Assembly: GCA_963920525.1 (NCBI GenBank)
Contig: OY986436.1
Location: 181,376,361-181,440,360, forward strand
Length of the DNA stretch: 64,000 nucleotides
From: Dichetophora obliterata
Lineage: Eukaryota > Arthropoda > Insecta > Diptera > Sciomyzidae
Direction: 5' to 3'
The stretch's first letter is position 1, and each line of letters opens with the position of its first letter. A model generated the notes under the pieces. It ran no database searches and had not been told where the DNA came from. It worked only from the letters and a program-made list of their open reading frames with translations. Of this stretch, positions 21,862 through 32,337 are shown piece by piece. The position numbers and the translations under genes are program-made.

Positions 21862-23962
21862 ATAAAAATCAGGGTTGCCACTTGTAAAAAAATTTAGTTG
21901 CCAAAATTTCATCAAAAAGTTATCAAAATTATATAAGAATTAATTAAACAAACAAACATTTTTATAAAGAAAGAAAATCAAAAAAATTATAATTTTGTTA
22001 ATAAAAAACATTTACTCAACATTAAAATACTTAAAATTATAAACAGATATAGTGGTAAAATAAATTTAGTTAATATTATTACGTATTACATTTTTCTTGT
22101 TTAAAATTTTTTATTTTTAATAACGAAAAATCACAAAAGTAAATAAAAAGTAAATAAAATTCATACACTCATATACTTATAAAAATGAGACGTATATATT
22201 TTTTATTTGAATTAAATAAAAAAAAATACATACATACATATATAAAAAGTATAACTTTTTTCTTGTTTAAAATTTATTTATTATATTAATATAAAAATCA
22301 CAAATAAGTAGTAAATTTAGGTAAACGTAATTTTTTTGTCACAATACAAATTATAAAGTATTATAAAAAAGAGATCCTTATCTTTTTTATTTGAAATAAG
22401 TAGGTACTAAAAAAATATTTTAAGAAAGTAAATGAATAAATACAAAGATATGGAATTTAATGCTTTAAAAAATTATCGGTTTCTTGAAGTTTAAATTTTA
22501 ATAATTTTGTAATAACTAAAAATCAGAAACAACACAGGTCGTTTGTTTTATAGGATATCAATTCTAACTACGCGCACTGATTTTAAATATAAGGAAACTT
22601 TTTCACCATCACCTCAAGTTAAGGAGTTATGAAAAAATATGATATACAGTTCTTTTTCCAATAACTGCTCCTAAGCACAAACTATTGCAAAGTATTTAAA
22701 GCTTTTACCGATATCTTTTTACGTTTTAGAAAAACATATTGTGAGAGAAACGATAATTTTATTAAACTTATTCAAAGCATCTTTAAGCGGCTGGCAAACC
22801 CTAATTTTTCAGTAAGTTAGTTTAGAAATTTTTCCTTTAAATTTTTCATGTAATCAATTTTCGTTATTTCAAAATATATCTGGAATTATCCGCAATATTT
22901 GCAAAGGTAAAATATATGTTTAGATTTCAAAGACAAAAGATATTTTTATGATTCAGACAATTCACGGTAGCAAATATTTTTATTATGAAAAAGTTTTAAA
23001 ATTTATGATTTTTAAAGGCCATTATCTTAAAAAAAAAGATGAAAAAGAATTTGTTTACAAAAGTGGTTAGACCTAATCAGACCTATTATGAAAAACTTTT
23101 CAAGTGGAATCGAAAATGAGAGTTTTAATTTTTAAGATAAACCTCAAGAACATTCAGGATACTTAACAAGGAAAAAAAAAACATTCAGGAAAAAAATAAT
23201 TTGAAAATGTCCAAAATGTTCTAGAGCTTAATCTTCAAAATTAAAACTTCCTTTTTCGATTCCTCGTGAAAAACTATTCATAAATATTTCCCAATCAAAG
23301 CTGTCAAATGCGATCGAAATCGACTGATGCAATTTAAAGATTTTATTCTGTTCTAGAGCTTAATCTTAAAAATTAAAACTCCCTTTTTCGATTCCGCGTG
23401 AAAAACTATTCATAAATATTACCTAATCAAAGCTGTCAAATGCGATCGAAATCGACTGATGCAATTTAAAGATTTTATTCTGTTAGAACCTAACAGGTTT
23501 TTACATTTTTGCCTATAACTCCTAAGCTAGAGATAATGGCGAAAAAAAATCTCAATTTTACATCTAAAAATCTTCTTCTGGTGACCACACATAATGAGGC
23601 TTGTCTCTCATTTTGCAGAGTTCTTTTGAAATCATTATGCTTTTTCTTGTATTAAAACCCAACTAGTTTCGTAGCTTCGTTTCTAAGTCTTTTATAAGAG
23701 ACTTCTTTGTTAACGTTAAATGTCAAGATTGAAATATTTTGACATTTTCTTTTGACATGATTCGCAATATTTTCAGATGATGCGTTGAATTTAAATACAA
23801 ATTTTTATATAAATCTTGCAAACAAACTGATTATTTTGAATTTTTTGGAAAAACTAAAGAGAAAAAGTTACCAAAACTATAAAAAAATTACCAAATTATC
23901 AAGTCAGAAATTTTCTACCAAATTTGGCAATTAATTACCAAACTGGCAACTTTGGTAAAAAG
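21862..23962. mobile_element. non-autonomous hAT with 8-bp TSD
   Basis: The ends are CAGGGTTGCCA at 21870 and the complement of CAAAGTTGCCA at 23954. They are flanked by ATAAAAAT (21862-21869) and GTAAAAAG (23955-23962). Both flanks fall on the GTAAAAAGTCC word of the foldback array, so the target site can be checked against neighbouring units. The 2085-bp interior is A+T-rich and encodes nothing recognisable. Similar CA(A/G)GGTTGCCA termini bound the element at 44577-45252. Confidence 0.65.
23218..23482. repeat. 132-bp tandem duplication
   Basis: The unit starting GTTCTAGAGCTTAATCTT at 23218 is repeated at 23350 with a few substitutions (CCTCGTG against CCGCGTG) and ends TTTTATTCTG. It is internal to the hAT element 21870-23954. 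Confidence 0.85.
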
Positions 23963-24461
23963 TACTAGCAAAAGAACCTACTTTGGATTTCTGACCGACC
24001 GAAGTCGACGTAAAAAATTCAAATAAAACTACTTCGGATTTCCGACTGACAAAAGTCGACGTAAAAAGTCCGATTTAAAAAATAAAACTTAGATCAAACT
24101 GCGACTACAGGTATAAGTAACGATCTGTATAATGAGATCGTCGGTAAATGGCATCTATTTGTCACCAAGTAGCGGACGGAATAAGCACTATGCTTTCGGG
24201 CCGTGTCTAAAGGCCCATTTCCAATAACGCGTGAGATGCGTTGCGTTTTACGCTGCGGAAGCTGCGGAAAAAAAGCAATTTCCAATGGAGCATGTGCGTG
24301 AACATATGGTTGCCGGTCTTCTGCTTAGCGAAGCATAATTTTAATGTGTAAAAGTTTTAAAAGTTTATTCAAAATAATATAATATACACTTATGCTTTGT
24401 GTTGTGTCTTCCTGCATACTATTGGTCCCGTAAAAGGTTTTGCTGCAGTATGGACAGATAG

Positions 24462-24660
24462 GGCGAGTTCGAAAATGCATTTTTACAAAGCATCAGTGTG
24501 TTTTATTTTGAATTGGTGCTAAGTTAAAATACAACAACTGCGCAGCTCTGTTGATATTCTTAAAAATAGTATAATTGCGCAGTTTTGGCTAATAATCTTC
24601 GAACTAATTCAAAATAAAACACACTGATGCTTTGTAAAAATGCATTTTGGAACTCACCCA
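24462..24660. repeat. internal inverted repeat, arms about 55 bp
   Basis: The arm GAGTTCGAAAATGCATTTTT then ACAAAGCATCAGTGTGTTTT, ATTTTGAATT is mirrored at about 24606-24660, with about 90 bp between the arms. The outer part of the right arm (TGCATTTTGGAACTCACCC) is also the first part of each minisatellite unit that follows, so palindrome and tandem array share sequence. It could be a separate small element inserted in the Harbinger-type element. Confidence 0.65.
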
Positions 24661-24990
24661 TATAGTTAGTTAGGCACTCCGGCATGCCGCTGCAGATATA
24701 TCGTGAGTGTGGAGCGCGTCTTAAATGCCTGTGACCATTTGCACCACCGCCTGTTCTTATATGCATTTTTGGACTCGCCCATATAGTCCATATATACTCC
24801 GGCATACCGCTGCAGATATGTTGTGAGTGTGGAGCACGTCTTATATGCCAGTGACCATTTGCACCACCGAATGTTCTTAAATGCATTTTTGGACTCCTCG
24901 CTCATATAGTCAGGCACTCCGGCATACCGCTGCAGATGTGTCGTGAGTGTGGAGCACGTTTTAAATGCCTGTAATAAATTTTTTACATTC
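24642..24990. repeat. minisatellite, about 2.8 units of 120 bp
   Basis: Units start at about 24642, 24761 and 24881 with TGCATTTTTGGACTCGCCCA. They continue through CACTCCGGCATACCGCTGCA, GAGTGTGGAGCACGTCTT and GACCATTTGCACCACCG. The two overlapping minus-strand frames across it (24560-24917) are by-products of a repeat length that is a multiple of three. Confidence 0.8.
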
Positions 24991-25407
24991 TCTCAAATTC
25001 TACTAACCTTTTTTAATTTTTCCTTTGTAAAACTGAACAGCTGTTTCGCTGTCAAAGCTTCACGCGCATGAAATACTCAATTTTTCGAATATTTTACGCT
25101 GCGTGCAAACGCATGCTGTTCGTTGGAACCAGTTAGGTATGTCTTCATGTATTGAATATTTGCGTCAATTTACGAAACGCATCTCACGCGTTATTGGAAA
25201 TGGGCCTTAAGTCTGCCAAACTGCACACTTTTATTCACCATCTGTTGAAAACATGGTGGGAATTATACCATCACGTACCAGCAGTGAATGGTACTTGTCG
25301 TATGCTTGGCGGCTTTGCGTATGCAGAGTGTGTGTGGATGTCGTATGCTTGGCTGCCGGCTGCTTTGCGTATGCTGAGTATGTGTGGTTGTCAGCTGCTT
25401 GGCTGTT

Positions 25408-26143
25408 ACCCAGTAGGCATTGGCAGCGCTGCTAGCAGGCCTTCGTATGGATTTTAGAGTACTGCCGCACTCATATACAATTACACTTGCTTTTTTATAT
25501 GAAATGGGAAAATTTGTCAGGCTTTCCGCTCTCCTAGCTCAAAAGAGACCTGCCAGAAGCACTCTTTCGAGAAGTCACGTTGGAAGGAAAAGCAATAAAA
25601 ATATCAACTTCAAATAAAATACGACTAACAATTTGGGATTTGAACCATGGACTACTAAGTCGGCGGACCGACATCTTACCCACTCGTCTACCGTGGTTGT
25701 TAAGAATCAATTGCTTATTTTGCATCAATACAAATGAAAGTACGCTTTCGGGAGCCCGAAATAAATTGTCTTCATACAAAAATATAAGAAAAGACTTTGA
25801 GTTTTTCCATGTAAATATTTTCATATTATATAATATGTAATGTGTTAGTTTTCGGGACTCCGTTTTCGAAACCCAACTCGGACAAAAAAAAAAAATTCTT
25901 TTTTTGTTTTTTTTTTAAATCTAAATTTTTTTACAAACTGTTCTGCGTATTTAAAAATTTTTTTGGATTTTTTTTGGTAAATTTTTTCATATAAAATAAT
26001 ATGAAAAGAATAATGACCTTCAAAAGGTAGGCCTTACAGAAGTACTCATTAATGCAGTGATCATGGAAGGTGTATTGACGCCAATAATAGCACTGCTAGC
26101 ATGCCTTCTTTTTGCGTAGCACTCGCTAAAATGCCCACTGGGT
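25408..26143. mobile_element. candidate TIR element with tRNA-like module
   Basis: The ends ACCCAGTAGGCATT (25408) and the complement of ACCCAGTGGGCATT (26143) are inverted. A looser inverted match continues inward (GCTGCTAGCAGGCC against GGCATGCTAGCAGTGC). The flanks contain AGCTGCTT on both sides (25393-25400 and 26144-26151), but offset on the left, so the target duplication is not certain. The interior contains a minus-strand tRNA-like sequence, and at 25848-25880 a plus-strand TTCGAAACCCAACTCGGACA followed by a T-rich run. Confidence 0.45.
25630..25705 (-). other. tRNA-like module (A box and B box)
   Basis: On the minus strand TAGACGAGTGGG (25690-25679) resembles an A box and GGTTCAAATCCC (25645-25634) a B box. 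The ends AACAA and TTGTT can pair as a short acceptor-like stem. T-arm pairing is imperfect. It is read as a tRNA-derived segment within the candidate element 25408-26143. Confidence 0.45.
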
Positions 26144-26177
26144 AGCTGCTTTGTGTATGCATAGTGGTGTTGTGGGA

Positions 26178-26226
26178 CAGTGGCGTAGTGAGCGGGGTGC
26201 AATTTTGTACGGGATCACCGTTACAA
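26178..26226. mobile_element. hAT-like terminus (left end)
   Basis: CAGTGGCGTAGTGAGCGGGG at 26178 followed by TGCAATTTTGTACGGGATCA matches, in reverse, the terminus at 16872-16925. No partner end or transposase follows directly, so this is a solitary end or a badly eroded element. Confidence 0.45.
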
Positions 26227-26744
26227 GTTTAAAATATTTCAAAGTTTCTGAGCAGCAAATGCATCAAAAGTATTAACGCACTGTAATATAAAAATTAAAA
26301 TACATTTTTGGTTACTGAGTACTGGTTACATGAGTTATTAAAACCAAAGATCTATAGCTGAATTGAAAGTTGTCAAACTAACATTTGTAAATGTCTTAGC
26401 AGGTGCATTCACATCAAAAGCTGCTTACTTTAACAATTTAGCAATTTAGCAGGACTTAACAAATTTTACTGAATACCCTTAATATAAATTAACATACTCG
26501 TACTATGAGAGGCACGTGGTTTGTGATTTGGTATATTTTGTTAAGTACATGATCGTAAAATAATTTTTTGTTGTTCCAAATTTAATAAACTCGATTATAT
26601 CATATAATCCTATAATATAATAATGAAGATCCGACGAGTCGGCCACATAAATTACGGTTCCAAAATATTTTCTATGGCAACACTGAAGTATATTGTACCT
26701 AATATTTATATTTTTATTTTATTCGAAGAGATGAATTAAATATT

Positions 26745-27560
26745 GGATTGTGTGGAAAGTGATTTTGTTTTCTCCCAATAGAGGACTTAATTGTATTTTT
26801 CACAGCAAACTTCGAATTTCACTATTGATTAAATTTATCAAATTCGACTGTTTAAAAATCTTTTTAAAAGCTAAAATTTTGTCTCAAAGCTCCTGGATTC
26901 CTCATGTTCTTACGGAAAAAAATTTGTGCAGTCACGTTGACGTACGTGATTTGCTCTAAACGTCAAGAAAGTTGTAAATTTTTGAAGCACATCATCACTT
27001 GGGACGAAAAATGGGTTATCTGCAATAATGTAAAATGCACGTGATTATGTAGTAAAACAGATGAATCTGTTCAAAACATTTGCGAATATACGTGCTTTGC
27101 TATTGAAAGCCTATATTCATCAAAAAAGTTTTTGCTGTTTTTATGGTAAAATTCCAAAGAAATCGTTTTTGTTTAGCTGTACAACTGTACAACGCAACTA
27201 TTTATTTTGAAGAGCACTGACATCAGCTGGACAAATTGAATGATTCACTTAACGGAAAAGGCAGGACTTGATCAAAAGAAAAGGTGTTAGTGTTGTATCA
27301 AGATAATGCAAGACCTCGTACATGCTTTTTAACTCGCCAAAAGCTTTTACAGTTTTGATCGGATATACTGCCACACCCACTATATTCTCCAGACTTGTTA
27401 GTTGTTCTGGTCTCCACAACGTTTTTTAGACGGTTAACCTTTACTTCAAATGAGGAGGTCAAAGAAATTTGAAGACCATGGAATCTACTGCCAAAAATAT
27501 GGCAAAAGGTAGTGGACAAGAACGGACAACATATAATTCACTAAAATATCTATTCACTTT
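26745..27560 (+). pseudogene. mariner transposase (DD34D type), heavily decayed
   Basis: Recognisable pieces in order are WIPHVLTEKNLCSHVDV (26900 region, equivalent to the WVPHEL linker) and HIITWDEKW (about 26985-27013, first catalytic Asp). These are followed by a SKTDESVQ piece, QDNARPRT (about 27299-27322, second Asp), ILPHPLYSPDL (about 27363-27398) and RRSKKFEDHGIYCQKYGK near 27455-27500. The third catalytic Asp region is lost in a small deletion after SPDL. The spacing of the preserved parts fits DD34D. Many stops and frameshifts occur and no terminal repeats could be identified. It is unrelated in detail to the DD41D elements in this window. Confidence 0.7.
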
Positions 27561-27599
27561 AAGAAAATACTCTTTCATTTTCAAAAAAAAAAAAAAAAA

Positions 27600-30500
27600 A
27601 AATAACCAAATTACATCCCGAACAACCCAGCAATACGAGTTGCCACATAATACGCATATAAATAACACTTTTTTCAATTAATTGAGTTTCAATAATATCA
27701 ATAATAAACAACGACAACAACATCGTTAATATTACTACAAAAATTAAATTACATCGTTGTAAGATAATTTAATGACAGTCTTCTGTTTATTTTGACAGAA
27801 TGGGGAGAGCAAGTGTCAGAGGAAGTTGCAACTACAGCAAATGCATATAAATAACAAACTACTCTTAATGAAAATAATAGCTATTATTAAATAAAACGGT
27901 CATTAAAATGAAATACATGAATAATAAACAGCGAATGAGCGACAGAGATGAACAGCCATGAAGCTCTGTCAGTCAGAAAACAAATGAGTAAAAGAGCGAT
28001 GGACAACGACATGCTTTAAAAAAGAAGCACCATGGAGAAGGATGCAAGTATGAATGTATTCGCCGTGACATCGTCGAAGGTGCGAAACAAGCATGCGTTG
28101 CATAATTAATCATGACCACCAAATGATGATGGTAATGAGGGATTGGGTTACCATGAGGCGAGGAGGAGGAAGAGGTAAAGGGGAGGCCTGCAGCAAGTTT
28201 GCATATAAATTGAATGCATGTTTTACAAGGTTAACAATTCAATTAATTGACCAATGGTTACTGCAGGCTTAGCAGCCGGTTCTTCAAGTCAAGTTTAAAC
28301 AGCTAATTTTTTCACGTGAGCACGCACCAAGTTGTAACAATAAAAGAGTCCAAAATTTTCCTGTGGCACGAAGCAACAAAACGTTTTCTTTGTCTATTTA
28401 TTTTTGTACAACAAGGTCTTGCATTTATTATAGTCTCTTTTTGGTCTTCAGTGCCAACAACTGCACGCATGCGCAGCAGCCGCATGCAGTGAATACAAAA
28501 CAAGAGCTAAACACGTTTTGAGCTAACCACAACTTGGCTCAAACACATCTGAGCTTGAACGAGTGCAGTAGAAACAACAACAGCACCGGTAACAGAAGCA
28601 GTACGAACACGTCATCGTCAACGCCGTCACCGTCGCCATTCGCCATCGCTAGACTTGACTTTAAACTTCGACTTTGGTCCAAGGAATTGCGAGCCTAACC
28701 TTGACCTGGTTCTTGTTGCAAAAACAACACCAACAACAGCTACCGCTGTGACAACGATGAGTTAAATATGCCGCTTAGCTGCACATGTTGCTGCAATTAT
28801 TGCAAGACAGGTTTTTCAAACTTGGCTGGCTGCAGTCAAGGCGTTCGCTTGTCTGCCAGTTGTTATTTTTGTTCACTCTGTTTTACACGATTTTGCTTTT
28901 GTTGGTATTTGTTGTTGTGTGACGAAGATGGTTGTAGCGCAGCTTGTTAAATGTATTTTTATTAACTTGGCTTTAATGAAGGTTATGGAATGTTGCAGGC
29001 GGCTTTTGGTGCGTTGCGAGAATTTCTAATGTTGTCAAGATGTTGGTGATGTTGGCGGTGTTGACGATGTTGACGTTGTTGCTAATGATTTAATGATGGC
29101 CATTTAAATTTATTGATTATGATGGTCAACAGGTTGTTAGTTGTTGTTGTTGTTATCGGCTTAAGTGTTGTTTGGTATATGTTCTTATTACTTTGAGTTT
29201 AGTTTTTTGATCGCAACAAGAACGTGTACTATACCTTCGGATAACAGAAACTTTCTTTGGGGCTAAATAGTATAAAGAAACCATAATTCTGGCTACAAGT
29301 TTTATTTTTCCATTTTTCCATTTTTCAATTGAAAAGGGACACTTTTGGCGGAATCGCCCATATGTTTGTATTTCAAAAGATTTATTTTTGTAGTCACGAA
29401 AAATACACATTTACTTTATGCTAAGGTTAGCTGAAGGTCAAGATTTTTTGCATAATTAACGCAAAGTTCTCCACAAATATAATGGGTCTTTGTTTTTTGT
29501 CGTTTTTCATACGAGTTTGGGTCGATTTAGTTTTTTATTGAATTTTTGCAGACATGTTCTCAGTTTACGTCTCTATCTGCTGCCTCGCAGCAAAACTCTA
29601 TCATGCTTGATGCTTTTACTTTCGAACAGCATACCTTTTTCACCTGTGTGGGTGGTTGGTGTGTCGTTTGGTGTTTTTTTTGCGATGAGAGCGTGAGTAT
29701 GAGTGGCAATTATTTGCCAAATAAGCTTAAGATAGAAGTTTTAAGTGCCAAAAGCTTTTTGTTTTGCAAATTCGATTAAATATACTGAATGTACCAAGAA
29801 AATGAGGCTTTTGACAACATTTTTATATGAACTATCTATAATTATTTTCAAAACCATATTTAAAGTGTACCTTTGTTTATGTATAGAACTCTAGCTGATT
29901 AACACGGCTTCGCACAGGTCTGAAGAAACAGAAAATTTATAATTATATTTTTGAACACTATTGTTGAAAAAATACAAACATAATACTAAAATGAAACTTT
30001 GGCACCAACCTTAATCAAAATAAATAAATTGGTCACTTTGGTGAATATCATTTAAAGCAGAGAGTTGTTTGGTAAGTGGTGACGAAGGACGAAGTACCTA
30101 CTGATATCGCTGACAAGCTCACGTTGGATCACACTTGATGTTGGAGCCGGCTAAAGCAACAATGCTAAGGACAGTTTTTCGAAACAACACTCGACTGATG
30201 TATTTGCCGCTAGCTAGTCAGGTGGTGGCTGCCAAATGGTGAAGATGGTTTTTCTTAAATTAACACTGATGAAGTAACAGAAGGTACTGTGGTCAAACTT
30301 GATGATCTCAGCGCTTATTGATCTCGGCGATTCTCTCGAACCAGCACTGTGAAAGTGTAGGTCTGTTTTCGGTAAAGTTTGCAGTATACGATTTTGGCAC
30401 ACTTGATTTATCAAGCGTTGGTGCATCGCTGACTATCAAAATGCACCTATCTTACGCTCAAAAAGATTTCTCTCGAAACAACTTTGTAGAATTATAGATT

Positions 30501-31040
30501 GCTGTTAAGGCTGTGGTTACATTTGATGGTCTCAAAGTTGGTTGATGCTTTTGTGATGCGTGATTTCACGACCGCTACACAGTGGGGTATTTAACCCTGA
30601 AAATGGATATCAATGCATCTAGAAGACGGAGGTAACTTTTGACTTTTTTTTAGTTAGAATGTGTTCAAATAAGAAAAAAAATTCCGTTCGTCCGTCTGTC
30701 TGTTTGTCGACACGATTACAGGCGTGATTTTGAAGCTATAGTAATGAAATTTGGTATTTGGTTTAAAGATCAAGATCTCAAATGAATTAAATGGGATAAA
30801 AACTACGCACACCTCCCATACAAAATTACTTTTTGAAAACGGTAAAATCTCTTGTAGTTCTACGAAACTTTATATATGTACTTAAAATTTTGTATGTGAT
30901 CTTTGATTTTTAATATCCGCTTTGAGTATGAAATTCAGCTTAATTGGGTGAAAACTACACCTACCTTCCATATAAAGTTACTTTATAAAAATTTTTAAAA
31001 TTCAACAAAAATTATTTTATGGACTTTAAATTCTTCAGAT
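27600..31040. other. mostly unique sequence, no gene called
   Basis: This is the longest stretch with few TE signatures. Around 28530-28760 it is rich in CAACAACAGCACC, CGTCACCGTCGCC and ACAACAGCTACC trinucleotides, as in fly untranslated or regulatory DNA. Around 28980-29150 it is rich in GTTGTTG and GATGTTGACG. No frame has convincing coding character. At 30680-30870 sequence such as CCGTCTGTCTGTTTGTCGAC looks like a dispersed repeat. A host gene regulatory region or intron is possible but not shown. Confidence 0.35.
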
Positions 31041-31045
31041 AAATT

Positions 31046-31264
31046 TTAATTTTTATTATGCATTCGAGTTTTCATAACATTGTATTGATGACGTAATAAT
31101 TTAGCTTCTACAAGCATAGCAAGAGCGTCTTCATTGCTGATCTTTGTTTCCTTTTTATATTTTTCAAAAAATTGCCTGTATTTACTTGCTCTTTGAGGTG
31201 ATGAAGTTGTCACTTCATGCAACAATTTTGAAGATTCTATATGACCTTCAGCTCGCAAACTCAT
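31046..31264 (-). CDS. short ORF of unknown function, 72 codons
   Basis: The frame starts MSLRAEGHIESSKLLHEVTT and is charged and helix-prone, ending LLRHQYNVMKTRMHNKN. It has a lower stop density and a more protein-like composition than neighbouring frames. It vaguely recalls short Leu/Glu-rich segments (DALAMLVEAKLLRHQY) found in insect DNA-transposon proteins, but I cannot place it. It could be one exon of a larger element gene. It lies just before the Harbinger MITE at 31643. I give it low confidence as a real gene. Confidence 0.22.
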   Translation of the reverse strand: MSLRAEGHIESSKLLHEVTTSSPQRASKYRQFFEKYKKETKISNEDALAMLVEAKLLRHQYNVMKTRMHNKN

Positions 31265-31642
31265 TTAGTGGCGTACGTCAAAATTGATAAGAAAGTAGAC
31301 TCTCTTTATTGTTTACATATTGCTATTTTGGTTTTTCCAGAAAAATTTTCAAAATAAATTTCCTTTCGCCCACGGTTTTGAGGATTAGAGGTAGTGAAAG
31401 ATATTGGAGAATTGCGATTAGAACTCAAAAACGTTGCCTCAATTCTATGTGCTCTTGTCTAACGTAACTTGAATGCATGAATAAACTGTTTTATTATTTG
31501 ATTCAAATACTGAAACTTTTCATTAAATTTAGAATGATTAGAGGTGTTCATTTTATCATACAACTTTTGGCGAGTTATAAAAAATGGATTAAAGCAGTTC
31601 CGAAAAATAGACAGCACATTTAATTTTCATATTAAAGTTTAA

Positions 31643-32337
31643 TGCCCTGTTTAGGTAAAACAAACGATGCGTCTATTTCACGAAAGCATCGTCCAACAGG
31701 CGGCAATCAGCTGTTTTCGATCCATGTATGAAGAATGTCAGACACAAACGAACACAGCTGACTCAGTAACGAACGAAGACGTAACCTCAGTATAAAGTTG
31801 GGTCTTTGTAAGCAAAAAAACCGGAACGAGACGTCACAATTTGACGAGAGCAAAATTACTATCGTTCTGAAAATGGAAGATGCTACTAACAGATTTGGAG
31901 CTAGTAAAGCAAAAGCAGATGAAAAATAGAACGCCCATCTGCTAAAGTAAACTTCTACGGTCCTCCTCAAAGACGTGCACACAATCTATTTAAGAACAGA
32001 AGCTATCACAATCAATTAAAAAACAGTTTCATTTCTACCAAAAGTCAACAATTCAATAACCAAAACAGCTGATGCAAATGTATTGCCACCTATTAAAAAA
32101 TGCTAGTAATATGTATACAATTTTCAAGATTTTTGTCAGTTTTACGCTAAATGCTGAACTTTTACAATCTGGCAATAATGTTTTTGACAAGTACTGACGT
32201 TGGAGTATTTTAAAAACGTAAGCAACGTAATGTTGGACGACGACGCAAGAAAAAATTACAAAGACCCAATTTAGGACGATCACGTCGGAAAACGAACAAA
32301 GCTTGTCACGAAGGCTTCGTTTTACCTAAACAGGGCA
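31643..32337. mobile_element. PIF/Harbinger-type MITE, copy B
   Basis: 695 bp, the reverse orientation of copy A at 1871-2567, with ends TGCCCTGTTTAGGTAAAAC and TAA on both sides (31640-31642 and 32338-32340). The two copies align along their full length with scattered substitutions. That confirms the boundaries and the 3-bp duplication from two independent insertions. Confidence 0.85.

Larger units (their letters stand above)
21441..24075 (+). repeat. right foldback tandem array, split by a hAT insertion
   Basis: Eight to nine units of about 53-58 bp lie between 21441 and 21869, and two more at about 23975-24075. The consensus is CTTCGGATTTCCGACCGACC, GAAGCCGACGTAAAAAGTCC and a variable A-rich filler. 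Only the GACCGACCGAAGCCGACG core is shared with the left array; the rest of the unit differs between the arms. Confidence 0.75.
18605..24090. mobile_element. foldback-type element with tandem-repeat arms
   Basis: The left arm (about 18605-19197) and right arm (about 20915-24090) are inverted copies. Reading inward, each has an A+T-rich outer end, a tandem array built on a CCGACCGACCGAAGCCGACG core, then a unique part. The unique part runs GGCGATTCACGCCATAT, GCAGCGTAGT, AGGTCTTGCCTAAGTC, CACCGACCGT, and then GGCTGAGCATACCTCAGCC next to a C/G run. Long inverted arms containing direct repeats are the hallmark of foldback (FB) elements. The centre (about 19198-20914) holds a jockey-like fragment, the right array is split by a hAT (21870-23954), and the right arm has about 200 bp extra near 20990-21180. 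The exact ends and target duplication are uncertain. Confidence 0.7.
24211..25207. mobile_element. PIF/Harbinger-type element with internal palindrome
   Basis: Inverted ends AGGCCCATTTCCAATAACGC continue as GTGAGATGCGTT, 32 bp almost perfect at both ends. TAA flanks each side (24208-24210 and 25208-25210). The 997-bp interior holds a second inverted repeat (about 24462-24660) and a three-unit minisatellite (24642-24990). There is no transposase. The terminus and TAA duplication fit PIF/Harbinger. Confidence 0.78.

Noticed and set aside
21443..21915. Minus-strand frames with repeated LRRLRSVGNPK-like words
   Set aside because: Translation of the right foldback array, not a repeat protein gene.
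18660..24075. Regularly spaced repeats that might suggest a CRISPR-like array
   Set aside because: The units are contiguous, diverged and arranged in inverted arms of a transposable element in a eukaryotic genome; there are no unique spacers and no cas genes.
24560..24917. Repeated GGANGHRHLRRAPHS-type protein frame
   Set aside because: By-product of the 120-bp minisatellite (length a multiple of three); two frames are open and neither has a start context or homology I recognise.
28530..28760. Possible host exon with CAG/ACA-coded amino-acid runs
   Set aside because: Stops occur in all frames within short distances and no splice-site-bounded frame could be supported.
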